DNA from: Pseudofabraea citricarpa | Taxonomy: Eukaryota; Ascomycota; Leotiomycetes; Helotiales; Dermateaceae | DNA length: 64,000 bases | NCBI GenBank assembly: GCA_029641185.1 | Contig: JAPWGK010000008.1 | Coordinates: 248,001-312,000 of the forward strand | Direction: 5' to 3' | In this document: positions 32,293 to 43,250 of the stretch, piece by piece | Layout: every line of letters starts with the position of its first letter | Numbering within the stretch: the first letter of the stretch is position 1 | The notes under the pieces: generated by a model | Seen by the model: the letters and a program-made list of their open reading frames with translations, nothing else | Databases searched by the model: none | What the model was told of the DNA's origin: nothing | Program-made: the position numbers and the translations under genes

Positions 32293-33538
32293 ATGGTACG
32301 TGCCCTATTCCCCCTCCCCCCTTCCAAGTCATCAATCATGTTAACCTCCGCAGCGTGAACGAACCATCGAAAGCTTTGACCACATTGCCAAACTCGGCAA
32401 GAAAGATGCTCCCGTCGTGACCATGTTCAGCGGCGGCCTAGACAGCACATACCTGCTCTTCCGACTCCAAGGGCTGGGCTTCACCAACATCCACGCCGTG
32501 GCCGTCGATGTCGGGGCGCCGGTCGACGAGGAGGCACTCACCAAGAACGCGGCACACTTCGGGGCCAGCTTCAAGTGCCTGGACGGGCGGGAGCTGTTCG
32601 TCAAGCAGGGCGTGCTGCCAGCAATCCGCGCGCACGCAAACTACATGGGCCTGAACCCGATCAGCAGCTCGTTGACGCGACCCGTCATCGCGCGGCTGAT
32701 CACCGACTACGCCAAGGGCATGGGCGCCGAGCTGCTGCTCCACACGGCCAACCTGTCGCAGAACAGCCTGCCGCGCCTCAACAACAGCATCGGCCGCTGC
32801 GGCTTCGCGGGCGACTTCGGGAGCCCCTACGTGCACTCGGTCGTGTCGCGCGAGAAGAAGGCCGAGGAGCTGGCTGCCGTCGGCCTGGCGCTCATGTCGG
32901 AGCGCAAGCTGAGCGGCGACGAGAACCTCTGGTGTCGCGAGTTCGAGGACGGCCCCGTCAACGATCCCGAGGCCTTCTGCATCCCCGAAGACGCTCACGA
33001 GTGGACGCGACGCCGCGACGATGCCGATGCGAACGAGACCAAGAAGCTCTCGCTCAGCTTTGAGAACGGCAGTCTCGTGTCTGTCGACGGGAACACACTC
33101 CCCCTCATCGACGCCATCGCCCTGTTGAATACTGAGGTGGGCAGATTTGGCCACGGCCGATTCGTCGGGCTTGAGCCTCTCAGCACTGATCACAAGGTCT
33201 TGGAGGTTCGCGAAGCTCCCGCCGCTGCCATCATCATGGATGCGCTCCGCCATCTCGAGATCGCGACGCTGGACAGCACCACGCTCGAGTTGAAGCAGCA
33301 GCTCGAGCACAGATGGGTCCGCGAGGCCGTGTCCGGTAACTGGGGAAGCGTCTGCCATAGCATGTGCGACGCGGCGATCGCGTCGGCTTCGAATGGCGTC
33401 GGTGGCACCGTCACCTATGATATCGATCACCGCCGTTTCCAGCCCTGTTCTATCGTCGCTCAACATCCTCGCTATGTTCGGAATCGCGACGATTGGGAAC
33501 TGGAACGCTCGCAGCTGCTGTACGGCAAGCGCCACTGA
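32293..33538 (+). CDS. Argininosuccinate synthase-like enzyme with altered substrate region
   Basis: Exon 1 is only the ATG (32293-32295); a 58-base GTACGT...GCAG intron follows and exon 2 (32354-33538) carries the rest, 395 residues in total, the usual length of argininosuccinate synthase (ASS). The adenylating PP-loop is present ([11 protein letters not shown]), as are [11 protein letters not shown] and [13 protein letters not shown], equivalents of the ASS segments that frame the substrate pocket, and the late block [18 protein letters not shown] with [10 protein letters not shown]. However, the highly conserved glycine-rich GCTGKGNDQVRFE segment of true ASS reads [16 protein letters not shown] here. 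So it should adenylate a ureido or similar oxygen and add an amine, but probably not citrulline plus aspartate. It is divergent from the 2OG oxygenase and next to the proline block. A specialised-metabolism role is inference. Confidence 0.82.
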
Positions 33539-34489
33539 GGGCCCGTTCTGGGGAGCCCTCTATTGACGAGCTTCATCTTTGGAGGCGGGAGTAGAGTAGT
33601 GGCTATACGTGGCATAGACGTACCGTGCTATCGTCCTTTGGGATGGGTGGCTTGATTGAATGGAGTATGTTTCTGGGCCTGGGATTTTCTTTGGGGTGAT
33701 GCCATCTACACATCATGCGGGGGTTTTAGTATAGAGTGGGTATAGGTTGTGATGTTGACATGAGAGTGAGAGGCGACTGGTGTGGCTCTGATGCCCAGTA
33801 CCTATAGCGTGATGAGCGATAATAAGCCGCGTGTTAGTGTACATATCCTCACCTCTAAACCCCTCGGGGCTAGGAAAAGTTATGCGTTCTGAATTTATTT
33901 TGCTTCCACATTCTCGTGGCTTCTATACATATGCTTTATAGTGAAGCTCTTCTGCATCATCGCCTGTACCTGTAACCCCTTTTGACTTAAGGCACGGTTT
34001 CTTCTCGACTCTCATTTCTCTAGCTGCTAATGAATGGAGAAAACTACATCTTAAAACTATTAGCTCTTCCAGTCCTGACTCTAAAATACAATTATAACTA
34101 ACTATACCATTAAGCTGAGAGGCTAGAGAGATCCTATCTGTACTCTTTTATAAAGGGTACATCGATACTTTGATCTTGATACTCTCTCGTCGCCTGTCTT
34201 GATTTGATCAAGGGTCGATATCTTCGAGCGCTATTTCAAATATTGCAAAGTCTGCTTCGGAAATGTATTGGCAGTTGTCCCCACGACATCTCGGCTATTG
34301 GTTCACAGACCGCCATCTCTGGATAGCTTCGAAAAGAGACAGGATCGGATCGAGATCCGAGATTTGAAACTTGGAGCTATTCTTTACCCCACTGCAAGAT
34401 CGATTCTTCTAGATTTTCGGATTTCAAGACGAGATCTAATATGATTTAGATATTTACATCGAGGGAAAACGAAAACACAATTTCAATTT
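33539..34489. other. Convergent intergenic region
   Basis: Between the 3' ends of the ASS-like gene and the reductase gene. It is unremarkable except for the dyad at 34345-34360. Confidence 0.45.
34345..34360. promoter_or_regulatory. TCGGAT-N4-ATCCGA dyad (Zn2Cys6-type CGG-N8-CCG site)
   Basis: TCGGAT-CGAG-ATCCGA. The outer CGG...CCG spaced by eight bases is a form of site bound by Zn2Cys6 dimers. The same 12 defined bases with the same spacing recur at 35521. This copy lies 3' of the reductase gene rather than in a promoter. Confidence 0.55.
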
Positions 34490-35414
34490 TCAACCCGTCC
34501 CCTGGCCCAGTTTACTTGCTAACAGAACACCGTCTTGCGTCGCACTAGCTATCACTCCTCTGACTCCTCCCCTCTCTAGAGTCATCATGGCGCCTATCGT
34601 GCAGCCAGGCTGGGCACAGACATCTTCGCGCAAGTCGGACGGGCTTTTACCATTTTGCATCAGAGCAGCGGCACTGCTCAAGGCCTGGACGATAATGGGC
34701 TGAGCCGTTTTGCGAGAGACGCCAGCTGCAACGGCGCCATCGATCATGGCATCGCAGAACAAGGCCACCGCCGCTGGCGTGGACCCGCACAGGAACGTGC
34801 AGGCGTTGAAAGATGTCTCGGGCACGTGGATGATGGTGCCCACCTTTTCGAAGAGAGCCTCGCCCAGCTTGATTTGTTCCTCCGGTGGTGCTGGCTTCGT
34901 CACGTCGAGGGCTGTTATTGATTGCCCTACGGATGCTGCTAGGTTCGGCATGGCTCTCATGATGTGGCAGCGCTCGCCAGCCTCCTCGGGTAGTGTGTTA
35001 CTGCCATAGAGAGCTGAGTTGATCTGGGCCCGCGTGACGCCAGCTGCCACGCTGATGAGTAACTTCCCCTTGAGGAGATCTCTCATGCCAGATGCGCCAA
35101 GGACACTGGATACGTCATCGGGAGGAACAGCTAAGAGGATTACATCGGACTCTTTTGCCGTCTGGATGTTGCTTCCTGTGTATACCGATAGGCTGGACTT
35201 CAAGCCGGAGAAATTGGTGCGTAATATTGTTGCTGACTCTTCAGACCTGACACTGACAGCAACACTCTCTATAATTACCGTATTTGGTCGTTTATCCGAA
35301 TCAAGGCCTTGCAATATTGCCGTTCCAAGACTACCTAGAGTGTGTTAGTTGTGTGATGCAGTTGCATATTGAACCAGACAATGGCTTACCACAACCGATA
35401 ATGCCGAGTCTCAT
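34490..35414 (-). CDS. Pyrroline-5-carboxylate reductase family protein
   Basis: Minus-strand exons 35390-35414 (25 bases) and 34490-35334 encode 289 residues, normal for P5C reductase. The N-terminal NAD(P) motif MRLGIIGCGSLGTAIL (G-x-G-x-x-G) is assembled across the intron, and further on come SDVILLAVPP, LISVAAGVT and the family segment RAMPNLAASVGQSITAL. Near the C-terminus AGVSRKTAQPIIVQALSSAA matches the dimer helix region. P5CR reduces 1-pyrroline-5-carboxylate to proline in the cytosol; paralogues also reduce related cyclic imines. It shares a 346-base divergent promoter with the FAD oxidase. Its presence beside proline-degrading enzymes is odd: a true P5CR would reverse their reaction. 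A related cyclic imine made by the FAD oxidase is an alternative substrate (inference). Confidence 0.92.
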
Positions 35415-35760
35415 CTTTGAATATTATTGCTTCGATACAGAGTAGAGGAACCAAATGGCACTCGAAACATGGGAGATAGAGGAGACTTGGAAGTAAGGTT
35501 GATAAGCGACGACGATCATCTCGGATGCGCATCCGATATCACCTGAGACGACCGGTAATCTAATCACACTACGGATGCCCGTATCACCCCATCTATGGAC
35601 TTTACGTGGAGCCGGGAATTTTGCGAGATGGCAGACGCATTTGCGCTGGGCATGACTGCTTGAATGTAAACATTCAAAAGAACGTATAGTTAACTAGATA
35701 TCTTCCATGCAATATCGTCACCTCGCTTTAAACAAAATCACCAATTGGATCAAACCAAAA
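35415..35760. promoter_or_regulatory. Shared divergent promoter of reductase and FAD oxidase
   Basis: 346 bases between two divergent start codons, with the perfect palindrome at 35521-35536 roughly 110 bases from the reductase start and 230 from the oxidase start. Additional CCGG/CGG words lie around 35550 (ACCGGTAA) and 35568. Confidence 0.65.
35521..35536. promoter_or_regulatory. Perfect 16-base palindrome TCGGATGCGCATCCGA
   Basis: TCGGAT-GCGC-ATCCGA is fully self-complementary and contains CGG-N8-CCG. Its arms match the dyad at 34345 exactly. It is centrally placed between two divergent genes, as expected of an operator for the Zn2Cys6 regulator encoded nearby; binding is inferred. Confidence 0.65.
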
Positions 35761-37135
35761 ATGGAGAGAAATAAATCACTACCAACAGCAATCCTGGGCA
35801 GTGGTGCCTGGGGACTGTCAGTGGCTCTCTCTTTGCTTGAGACTGGATACACGGATGTTACTGTGTTCGATCGAGCTTCAGAAATCCCATCGCCTTACTC
35901 AGCAGGCTTCGACTTGAACAAGATCGTTCGCGCGGAGTATGAAGATCCATTCTATACCAAACTAGCGCTTGTAAGTATTGGGAGCCTGTTCGTACCATAC
36001 GCATAATTTAACAACGATGTAGGAAGCTATTCAGAAATGGAAGACACCTTTATTTGGGGCCGATTTCCACCAGACAGGCTATGTCGTTGCAAACTCAAGC
36101 CAGGCGCCACAAAAGGCCATCGATCACCTTGAGCACGCATTGTCTTCCATCCAGAATCATGCCACGTTTGCACCTGGCATTAGAGCGCTGAAAAGTCGCC
36201 AGGACTTCCAAGATGTGTTTTGGCAATTCACTGGCCCTATGACAGGCTTCAAGGGCTACCACAACAGACTTGCTGGCTATGTACACTCATCCAATGCAAT
36301 GAAACATCTACACGAGCACCTGGCGGCAAAGGGTGTCAAGTTTGTCCTCGGTGATCGTAATGGCCAGGTAACGAAGCTGCTCTACTCGGGAACGGGTTCA
36401 TCGCGGCGCTGCACAGGATTTCAGACCGCTAACGGAGTCACACATCAATCACAATTAACCATCTCGTGCCTTGGCGCATACCAGGCATCGTTGATTCCTG
36501 AAGTCGGCTACTTTACCGTCGCGAAGAGCTGGTCCGTAGCACATGTTCAGCTCAGCGAAGCGGAATGTGATTACCTCCGCGGGATTCCAGTCCTGAACAT
36601 GCGGGACCTGGGTTTCTTCTTCGAGCCCGACCCAGTCACTCATCTCTTCAAACTCTGCCCCTTGGGCGCTGGCTACATCAACACGGATGGCAAAACAGGC
36701 ATCTCCGTGCCGCCGCTCGACAAGCTCCCCCCGCCACAGGATTACATCCCGGCCGAAGACGAGAGGAAGCTGCGGAGGCTCCTTCGCGAAACCCTACCCT
36801 GGATGGCTGATCGGCCGTTCGTCGACCAGAGAATGTGCTGGTTTTCCGATACGCGAGATTCGGAATACTGTATTGACTTTGTGCCTAATACAAGCAACTC
36901 GCTGATTGTCCTGACGGGAGACTCGGGTCATGGTTTCAAGATGATGCCGATTGTCGGCCAGTGGTGTATGTCTTTGCTCAACGAGGGCCGTCAGAAGCTC
37001 GAGAGGTGGCAGTGGCGAGATAATGGGAGTGCTCAGCAAGATTGGGGCGATGCTGTCTCGTGGCGGATCGGGACGACTAAGGAAATTTCAGAAGTTATTG
37101 CTGAGAAGAATGGCAAGATACAGGCCAAGTTGTAG
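35761..37135 (+). CDS. FAD-dependent amino acid oxidase (sarcosine/fructosyl-amino-acid oxidase type)
   Basis: Exons 35761-35970 and 36023-37135 give 440 residues. The N-terminus has the FAD dinucleotide motif AILGSGAWGLSVAL (Gly13-x-Gly15-x-x-Gly18) and VTVFDR, then SAGFDLNKIVRAEYEDPFY, a segment typical of fungal amadoriases and related N-methyl or secondary amino-acid oxidases. The C-terminal GDSGHGFKMMPIVG is the conserved flavin/substrate loop, and QRMCWFSDTRDSEYCIDF lies where covalent-FAD family members have their cysteine. Such enzymes oxidise a secondary amine (sarcosine, pipecolate, saccharopine, proline-like, or glycated amino acids) to an imine with H2O2. No obvious C-terminal SKL/AKL: the end is QAKL, close to a PTS1 form. 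An upstream in-frame ATG at 35707 would add 18 residues; 35761 fits better. Confidence 0.88.
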
Positions 37136-37571
37136 CTTTTAATCTACGGTACTACTTCCTATACACTTTCTCACTTGTCAGGCAGTCCTTCGTGAACATG
37201 GCGTATCCTAATGCCCGTTTCAATCATTGCCTGCCTTGAACACTTGACTTTTGATGTACATGTTGCATTTTTTGGCATTACCAAATAACCACATGTAGAG
37301 CATCATAAATTGGAACAGAGAACGTATAAAATAGTTGCTTCACAGGTTTACAGCGCTTGTCTTAAACTAAATGCTGGTCGTTAAAAAGAGGAAGATACAA
37401 ATAGCGTTAGACAAAATTCCAGGACAAGTCTAATATTACAAGTTATCGCACTTTGGAGACAGACCCTTGGCCAACTGGGGGTTTCATGTTATTCAAGATT
37501 CTCGAAACGCAAAACGCCAACATTGAGGTGGTCAAACTTGTATTTAATTTTTGGCTATTTCGAAGCTGATA
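37136..37571. other. Convergent intergenic region
   Basis: Between the 3' ends of the FAD oxidase and proline dehydrogenase. Nothing recognised. Confidence 0.4.
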
Positions 37572-39066
37572 TCACCCTCTCCGTATCTTGGCCTTCGCGC
37601 GCCGTTTTAACTCGCCCACAAATTGTGAAATCCCTTCGCCCATTCTATCTGCCGCGCTACGGTTCTCCACCAGTCTGCGGAGTAAGTATTGCATGCACTC
37701 CTGCACCGATCCCCAGGTCAAGCACTTATAGACTCGGAGGTTAAAGTCTGCCGGCACCTGAGAGCCGCTAGAATTCTTTACATCGTCTCCGAATTGCAGA
37801 AGTTCACAGCCGATATCGTCTGCCATGCCCTGTAGCTGAGCAAATTCTGGCACGACTTTCAGTTTAGAGTCTGCAGCGAGGCTTGTTGCGAGCTCAGCCG
37901 CAGTTCGGATCGTATGCGAGTTGTGACCTGCGAGCAAAAGATCGAAGTTCGGCGACTCGTATGTTTTAAAGGCCGGGAAATTCCCACTCAGCAGATCTCG
38001 AACGATGCCATTGTACGAAGCGTCTGTGTCTGCCTTTGTATCGTGGATCTTCTCGCGAATGTCGTTGTTGATATATGCACCACGGACCAGTTTGATGCCC
38101 AGCCTCCAGTTTTCTCGTTGGGAAAGCTGTAACTGATGTTCGATCTTATCTCTAGACTCCTTGAGATAAGCCTGAATGGTATTGTAGATCAGAGGCTTCT
38201 CTCCCGTGTTATATTTCTTCATGAATGCAAAGGTCCATGCGTCAATCGTCGGCTCGAGAAACTGCTGTTCGGCATCAATCCAAATTCGACAGCTCTTAGT
38301 AATCGCTCGCTCGCATATTGCATCCAGGGCTTCAACAAACTCCTGTGGGGCTTTCTCGCCCTGCATCAGAGAGTCTGTGATGTGCCTCCCAGCCCCTGAG
38401 AACCTGCTATCATTAGCTCAAATCCCATGTGGAGTTGAATGATAGAGCTTACTTGATCCCCAGCCAGTCACCTTCTTGCACCATATCCAGGGTTTCTAAG
38501 TTGCCATCTCTCCATTGCGCGACTTCCTCCTTCAATCCTACTTCTTTCAATTGCTTGTATCCCACGAATGTCTTCTCAGAGCTCACTTGGACTTCCTTCC
38601 CATAGCACAGCACAATGCCAGAAAACCCTAGTCGCTTAATATCCGACGACGTCCTCCGAATTTCAGCTGCATTTGTGCCCGCACAGAAATGGTCGTAGAT
38701 CAAGGGGCGGACGATAGCATGGATGAGCGGGTTCTTGTCGGGGTTGAGGAACTTGGAATTCGAGTTGGCGATCCTTTCGAAGATGGCAAAGCCTGGTCGG
38801 AACAGCACTGGCGTTGTCAGGAATACGCTCAGGAATAGATTCTTCAGAAGGCTTTTTGTGGACAGGCGGGCCAAGTGATTTAGATTTTTGTTTGGTATTG
38901 GGTCCTGTCTTGAGAGATATGCTCCGCCAATACTGGCCGAGGGAGGCTTATGGCTCGGAACTGTATGCGCTGTGGATTTGTTTCGGAGATGCACTATCGT
39001 CAGGGAATGAGCAGGTCCAAGACTTGCACGGAACTTAGGGCCGGGACGGGCGAGACTGAACATCAT
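37572..39066 (-). CDS. Proline dehydrogenase (proline oxidase), mitochondrial
   Basis: Minus-strand exons 38453-39066 and 37572-38406 (46-base intron) encode 482 residues, the normal fungal length. The N-terminus is basic and Ser/Arg-rich with few acids, as in a mitochondrial presequence; Met1 and Met2 are adjacent codons. Core segments of the PRODH barrel are CRIWIDAEQQFLEPTIDAW, WRLGIKLVRGAYI and NFDLLLAGHNSHTI, followed by EFAQLQGMADDIG; the C-terminus has YLLRRLVENRSA, where the two arginines and ENR(S) bind the proline carboxylate in this family. It oxidises L-proline to P5C, passing electrons through FAD to the respiratory chain. It corresponds to prnD of Aspergillus. The regulator gene lies upstream on the same strand. 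Confidence 0.94.
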
Positions 39067-39861
39067 TACGGCCTTAGGCTTTTGTGTCAGTGTATACTAT
39101 TACTTTGACAACGTGCCTCCTCCTTATATTTTGGAGAGATGGCAACTTCATTGTGCGTGTTTTGTCGGACATACCTCCCGAACTTGATTGAGATGCTCCC
39201 AAGAGCTATCTCACATCAGGGAAAAACTTCCAGCTGTGTCTTGATCTAAGTGGAAGCGGAAGATATCATATCGGCATCATAGGTCATCCGATCCAAATAA
39301 TCGCTTCCGTATCAAACATAGATAGCCAGATTAAGGAATGGACAGTCTCGCCCACTTATGGTAGTATGTCCGATTGGCTCCAAAAAAGGACCAACGCATA
39401 GATCTAAGTTCATATATCCGGATTGGAAATAGCAACGGGATACGTTTCCGACTGTGCGTTGCTGTATTGCTCGGCATTGTTCTATCAGTTGACCCACATG
39501 CTTCTTCAGATGAGAACTGGGTTTATACGTATTGGGCTCGACGTATTGGCCCCGTAATTTCTAGCTGGTATGTCATTTGACTCCTCTATTTATCTTGACA
39601 AATGATTACAATCACATGTATCCATTCTCTTCAAACTCCAAATTTAACGAAACGCATGAAATCACTCCATCCATATAACAAAAAATAAACATATTATCAA
39701 GTCAATCGAGTAGTAGCCCTCTATCAAAATACCATCGGAACCCGAAATTCAGTGATCACGAGAAAGAAAATGGAAACAGAACAATGCGAGCGGCTGATAT
39801 CAAGAAGATATGTCTTCTAATATTAGAGTAGGTCTCAAATTTGAATTTGTGTTAATGTGAT
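39067..39861. promoter_or_regulatory. Proline dehydrogenase promoter region
   Basis: Near-miss regulatory words: CGG-N9-CCG at about 39166-39180 (CGGACATACCTCCCG) and ATCGG...CCGAT with a 13-base spacer around 39270-39292. The left part of the region is the promoter of proline dehydrogenase; the right part is the 3' flank of the regulator. Confidence 0.4.
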
Positions 39862-42499
39862 TCAGCTAACATTTGGAGATATATTGGTATCGCTCATCGT
39901 CATCCAGTCAATCCCATCCAGATCTAGAGAATCTGCCAGTGCGAGTAATTGTTCTGAAGTCAGATCATAGCTCCAGTAATCATACGCCGGCATCTCCAGG
40001 CCCGGAATTGGAAGGACACTATTTTGTTCCAATCCATGTACATCTGCACCAGCCGCCTCCAATTGATCTTGTGAAGGCTCAGCTTGCGCATTTCCATGTG
40101 CAAGTGAGGTGCTAAGACGAGAAGTCGACACATTTGGGAGTGGGATTCGATTCATAAGATCTTCGAGGAGACGCAACTCTGACTTTCTGGTTGCAGCAAT
40201 CACATTTCCGCGATAAGCCATCTCGTCCAAGATGTTGTATGCAATCTCCAGCGAGTCTTGAGGGTTCTCTGAGAGAGAAGGATCAACAGCGGGCGTAAGT
40301 GCCAGTACAAGAGCTGCGGCAAAGACAGACTCGAGATCAAAAGGTAAGAAGCTCTCTGCTCGAACGTCAATACGGAATAGATTTTAGGTTTCTTTGTTCT
40401 GGGCTTGGACTCAGAGCGTACTTACCAAGGAGACTGTGCTTTTGTAGGCCAGAAAGAACAACAAGAATTTGATTCGACGATTCAAGACACATTTGCAATA
40501 GTGCCCTGGCGCTACTGGACTCTAATGCGTCAAGAGGCATAATCTCTGGGGCATCTAGTCTGGATTTAAAACAGCTGAAAAACAGTGGCCTGGTTGCTAA
40601 CACAACACACTTCAAGAGTCCTCTGGTTAGTGACTACTCGGAGAATCAATTATTGGAGGCATAAATAATCATGAACGTACCTGATGATAAAGGAGGTGGA
40701 GGTAAGCCGATAGACGAGAAACGCCTGCCATGGAAGCCGAAACTGGAATATCGAAGTATTTATTCAACTGGTCAGTAACAGATGCGATACTTTTGAGAGC
40801 TGCTTTCGTAGAGTCTAAATATTTTCTACTCAAACGACCATCCTGACCATAGACGGCTAAAATTTAACGTTAATTACTCCAAAATTAAGCAGATAGACGA
40901 AAAACAACTTGACTTACTGTTTAGAATCTGTGAGATAATTCTGGACAATTTAACATGAATTTCTAGAGCCACAGTTCTCTGATAAGACCCTGAAAATGTT
41001 GGGAGGAATGCGCCCACGTCTTCGTCCCGAAACCCTACTGGCATACCCATAAGAGATGACATTTGTCGATCTAGCACATAAACAGTCCACCACGTATTAC
41101 GGCACCGTTCTACGAATTGATCATCCAGGCCCTGGTTCTCCATACTCGTGTGCATGCCCAGTGACATTGCGATACGCAAAGCTTGGCCAATCTAAAGCAT
41201 CGTTAGCGGGAAGTGCAACTAATTATTAATGTGATTCGAGATAACGCACAAAGTTGTATGCCGAGCATCGAAAGTCAAGACTCTGCAGATACAGAGCTAC
41301 ACAGCATAATACTTCCACAGATTCTACGGATTGGGCACACATAAATATCGTATCCGGAAGGCATTTAAGAGCCCAAACAAACATGTCAGCTCCAGGCGGA
41401 GAATGACCAGCATTACCACGAACGATAAGAGCTTTCCCAAAAGCAAGAATCAATAAATAGTGAATAAACCACAAGTCTGACCTGTCCGCTTGTTGGCCCG
41501 GGGCCTGATGAAATTGAGTGAATCGTTGCATAAATGATTGTTCGTCGAACAAATGGAACATTTGTCCGCAATGGAATTTGACTGCGTTAATAAGATAAAT
41601 TGCGTAATCTGATGAAGGCAGACTGGTTAAGTCGGGAGTAAATTGGCTTCTTATTCCATCCCACCCTATATTATAGATCTTTCCATCAAATGATAAGTCT
41701 TCGGCCGCAAGAGGTGCACTATAAGCACGCTCATGGGCAATGCTTAAGACCCGTCTAGCAAAGGACCAATTCGACGAAGACCCAAGATACCCTATTGGGC
41801 GTTGTGTCAGCTATGAATTTATTGTAAGGAGTACCATACATGGTTTGCCATTGCTATCTGAAATATAACCGTTTCTGTCGCCAGACAATGGATTGACCAA
41901 GCGAGGTTCCGGCGTACTTCGACTGGAGGCCACATCATAATGCACCTCTGGTAGATTCATCGATTGACCCCCTGCGATAGCATCCGTACTATTTTGGCAT
42001 CTATCTGGCGAATCATTGCCTCTATCTTGATTTAGTCAGAGCTTGATCGTGCAGAATTTCTTGAGGTTACATGCCAGATTCAACAGGCGTATCATGATCA
42101 TTAGCCACAATTATGGGAGATGGTACTCTGTTTTCGTCTGGTATCTTATGAGAGGCATTCTCGAGTCTTCGCTGTAGGTTGTTGATGAACCTGTGTAATC
42201 TGTTACAACTGTACCAAATAGAGAGCTGAGGTACAAGATTCACTCTTTCGAGACAAGAACTTTGGGATCTCTATCCTCAAAGCTGCAAGCGAGACTCCTC
42301 TTGTTGCATTGCTCACAAGGCTGTCTACCAGAACATTTGATCTTTTGTTGCCGACATCGATTGCAGCTACACCCACACCGCAGTTAGTAATTGTTCACTT
42401 ACTCGTGCACTATCTCCTTAAGTCAACTTACGCATTTGAAGTCCGTTTCTTTACTTTTGATTGTAGACTTCGCGCTCGTATAGGTCCCTCCTGTGGCAT
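39862..42499 (-). CDS. Zn2Cys6 transcription factor of the proline block
   Basis: Nine minus-strand exons (42432-42499, 42244-42366, 42071-42199, 41840-42021, 41250-41791, 40918-41191, 40681-40856, 40426-40609, 39862-40355) encode 723 residues. The binuclear zinc cluster CNRCRQQKIKCSG...CEQCNKRSLAC uses Cys24, 27, 34, 40, 43 and 50, preceded by a basic KVKKRTSN and followed by a coiled-coil linker (LHRFINNLQRRLEN). The fungal_trans middle domain is clear: SSNWSFARRVLSIAHERA, FHCGQMFHLFDEQSFMQRF, then IGQALRIAMSLGMHT and RNTWWTVYVLDRQMSSLMGMPVGF. The acidic tail could activate transcription (LLALADSLDLDGIDWM). It is placed like prnA of Aspergillus beside PRODH, permease and P5CDH, so a proline-responsive activator is likely. 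The exon 7/8 acceptor was set so that YHQ runs into CVVLATRP. Confidence 0.9.
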
Positions 42500-43250
42500 G
42501 CTTGATACACTCAAATGGTAATTTTAACACGGAAATTTGGCAATGCTGATTGATATCCAGATAGGAACACATGCTTGCTTTGAGTTGTGATGTCAATAGT
42601 GGGGTTGAGGAACGCGGGGTCACATTGGGAGATGTGAAGCGAAGAGATAAGAGAAATGATTGGACGTGATTCTATCGCAAAATGAAGTGGGATGAGCAGG
42701 TGAACAGAACCTTTGAGGTTATTCAAGCTATACTTGTTATCATGCATCTGGTTATCAGTACCCCGCACTCGTACAGTCGTCACATATTGATGCACACGAC
42801 CGCAGATTGACTTAGACATATATTACTGGACGGCAGGATAAGGACAATGTGGAATCCTCGAATACTTTACCTGTGGTGTTAAGCGAGAATCCCATCGGAT
42901 GAGAACCCGTAGCGTATTCTGCTTATCCTTTCTGGCCAGGTACAGGGCAAGCTTATCGCATCGATACCCATGGGTAAGATTTAATCAGAGATAAAGAAGA
43001 AGTGTCATTGAATGCTGTCCATGTGATACAAGTTTTGATTCCAAGAAATACAAGGTTGATAGTGTCCTTATCTTGCAGGGTTCTCCTTAAACCATTACTA
43101 TATGAATTCTCCACCTTGAGTAGTTTGCAATTCTGCCTTACCTACTAAACATATTGTTGCACATTTTGAGGTTACTTTACATCTCGAAAATTGAAACTTC
43201 TTCGCTGGTTCCCACGACCTACTAAAGCCCTTTGTGTTATTGAAAATATA
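42500..43250. promoter_or_regulatory. Divergent promoter of regulator and permease
   Basis: 750 bases between the divergent start codons. CGG-N8-CCG occurs at 42896-42909 (CGGATGAGAACCCG), about 340 bases before the permease ATG; its left half TCGGAT is identical to the arms of the two dyads near the reductase gene. No gene is seen within. Confidence 0.5.

Noticed and set aside
32438..33535. Long minus-strand open frame (365 codons) opposite the ASS-like gene
   Set aside because: It mirrors the GC-rich codons of the real gene; the plus strand has clear ASS family motifs, and the minus frame has none.
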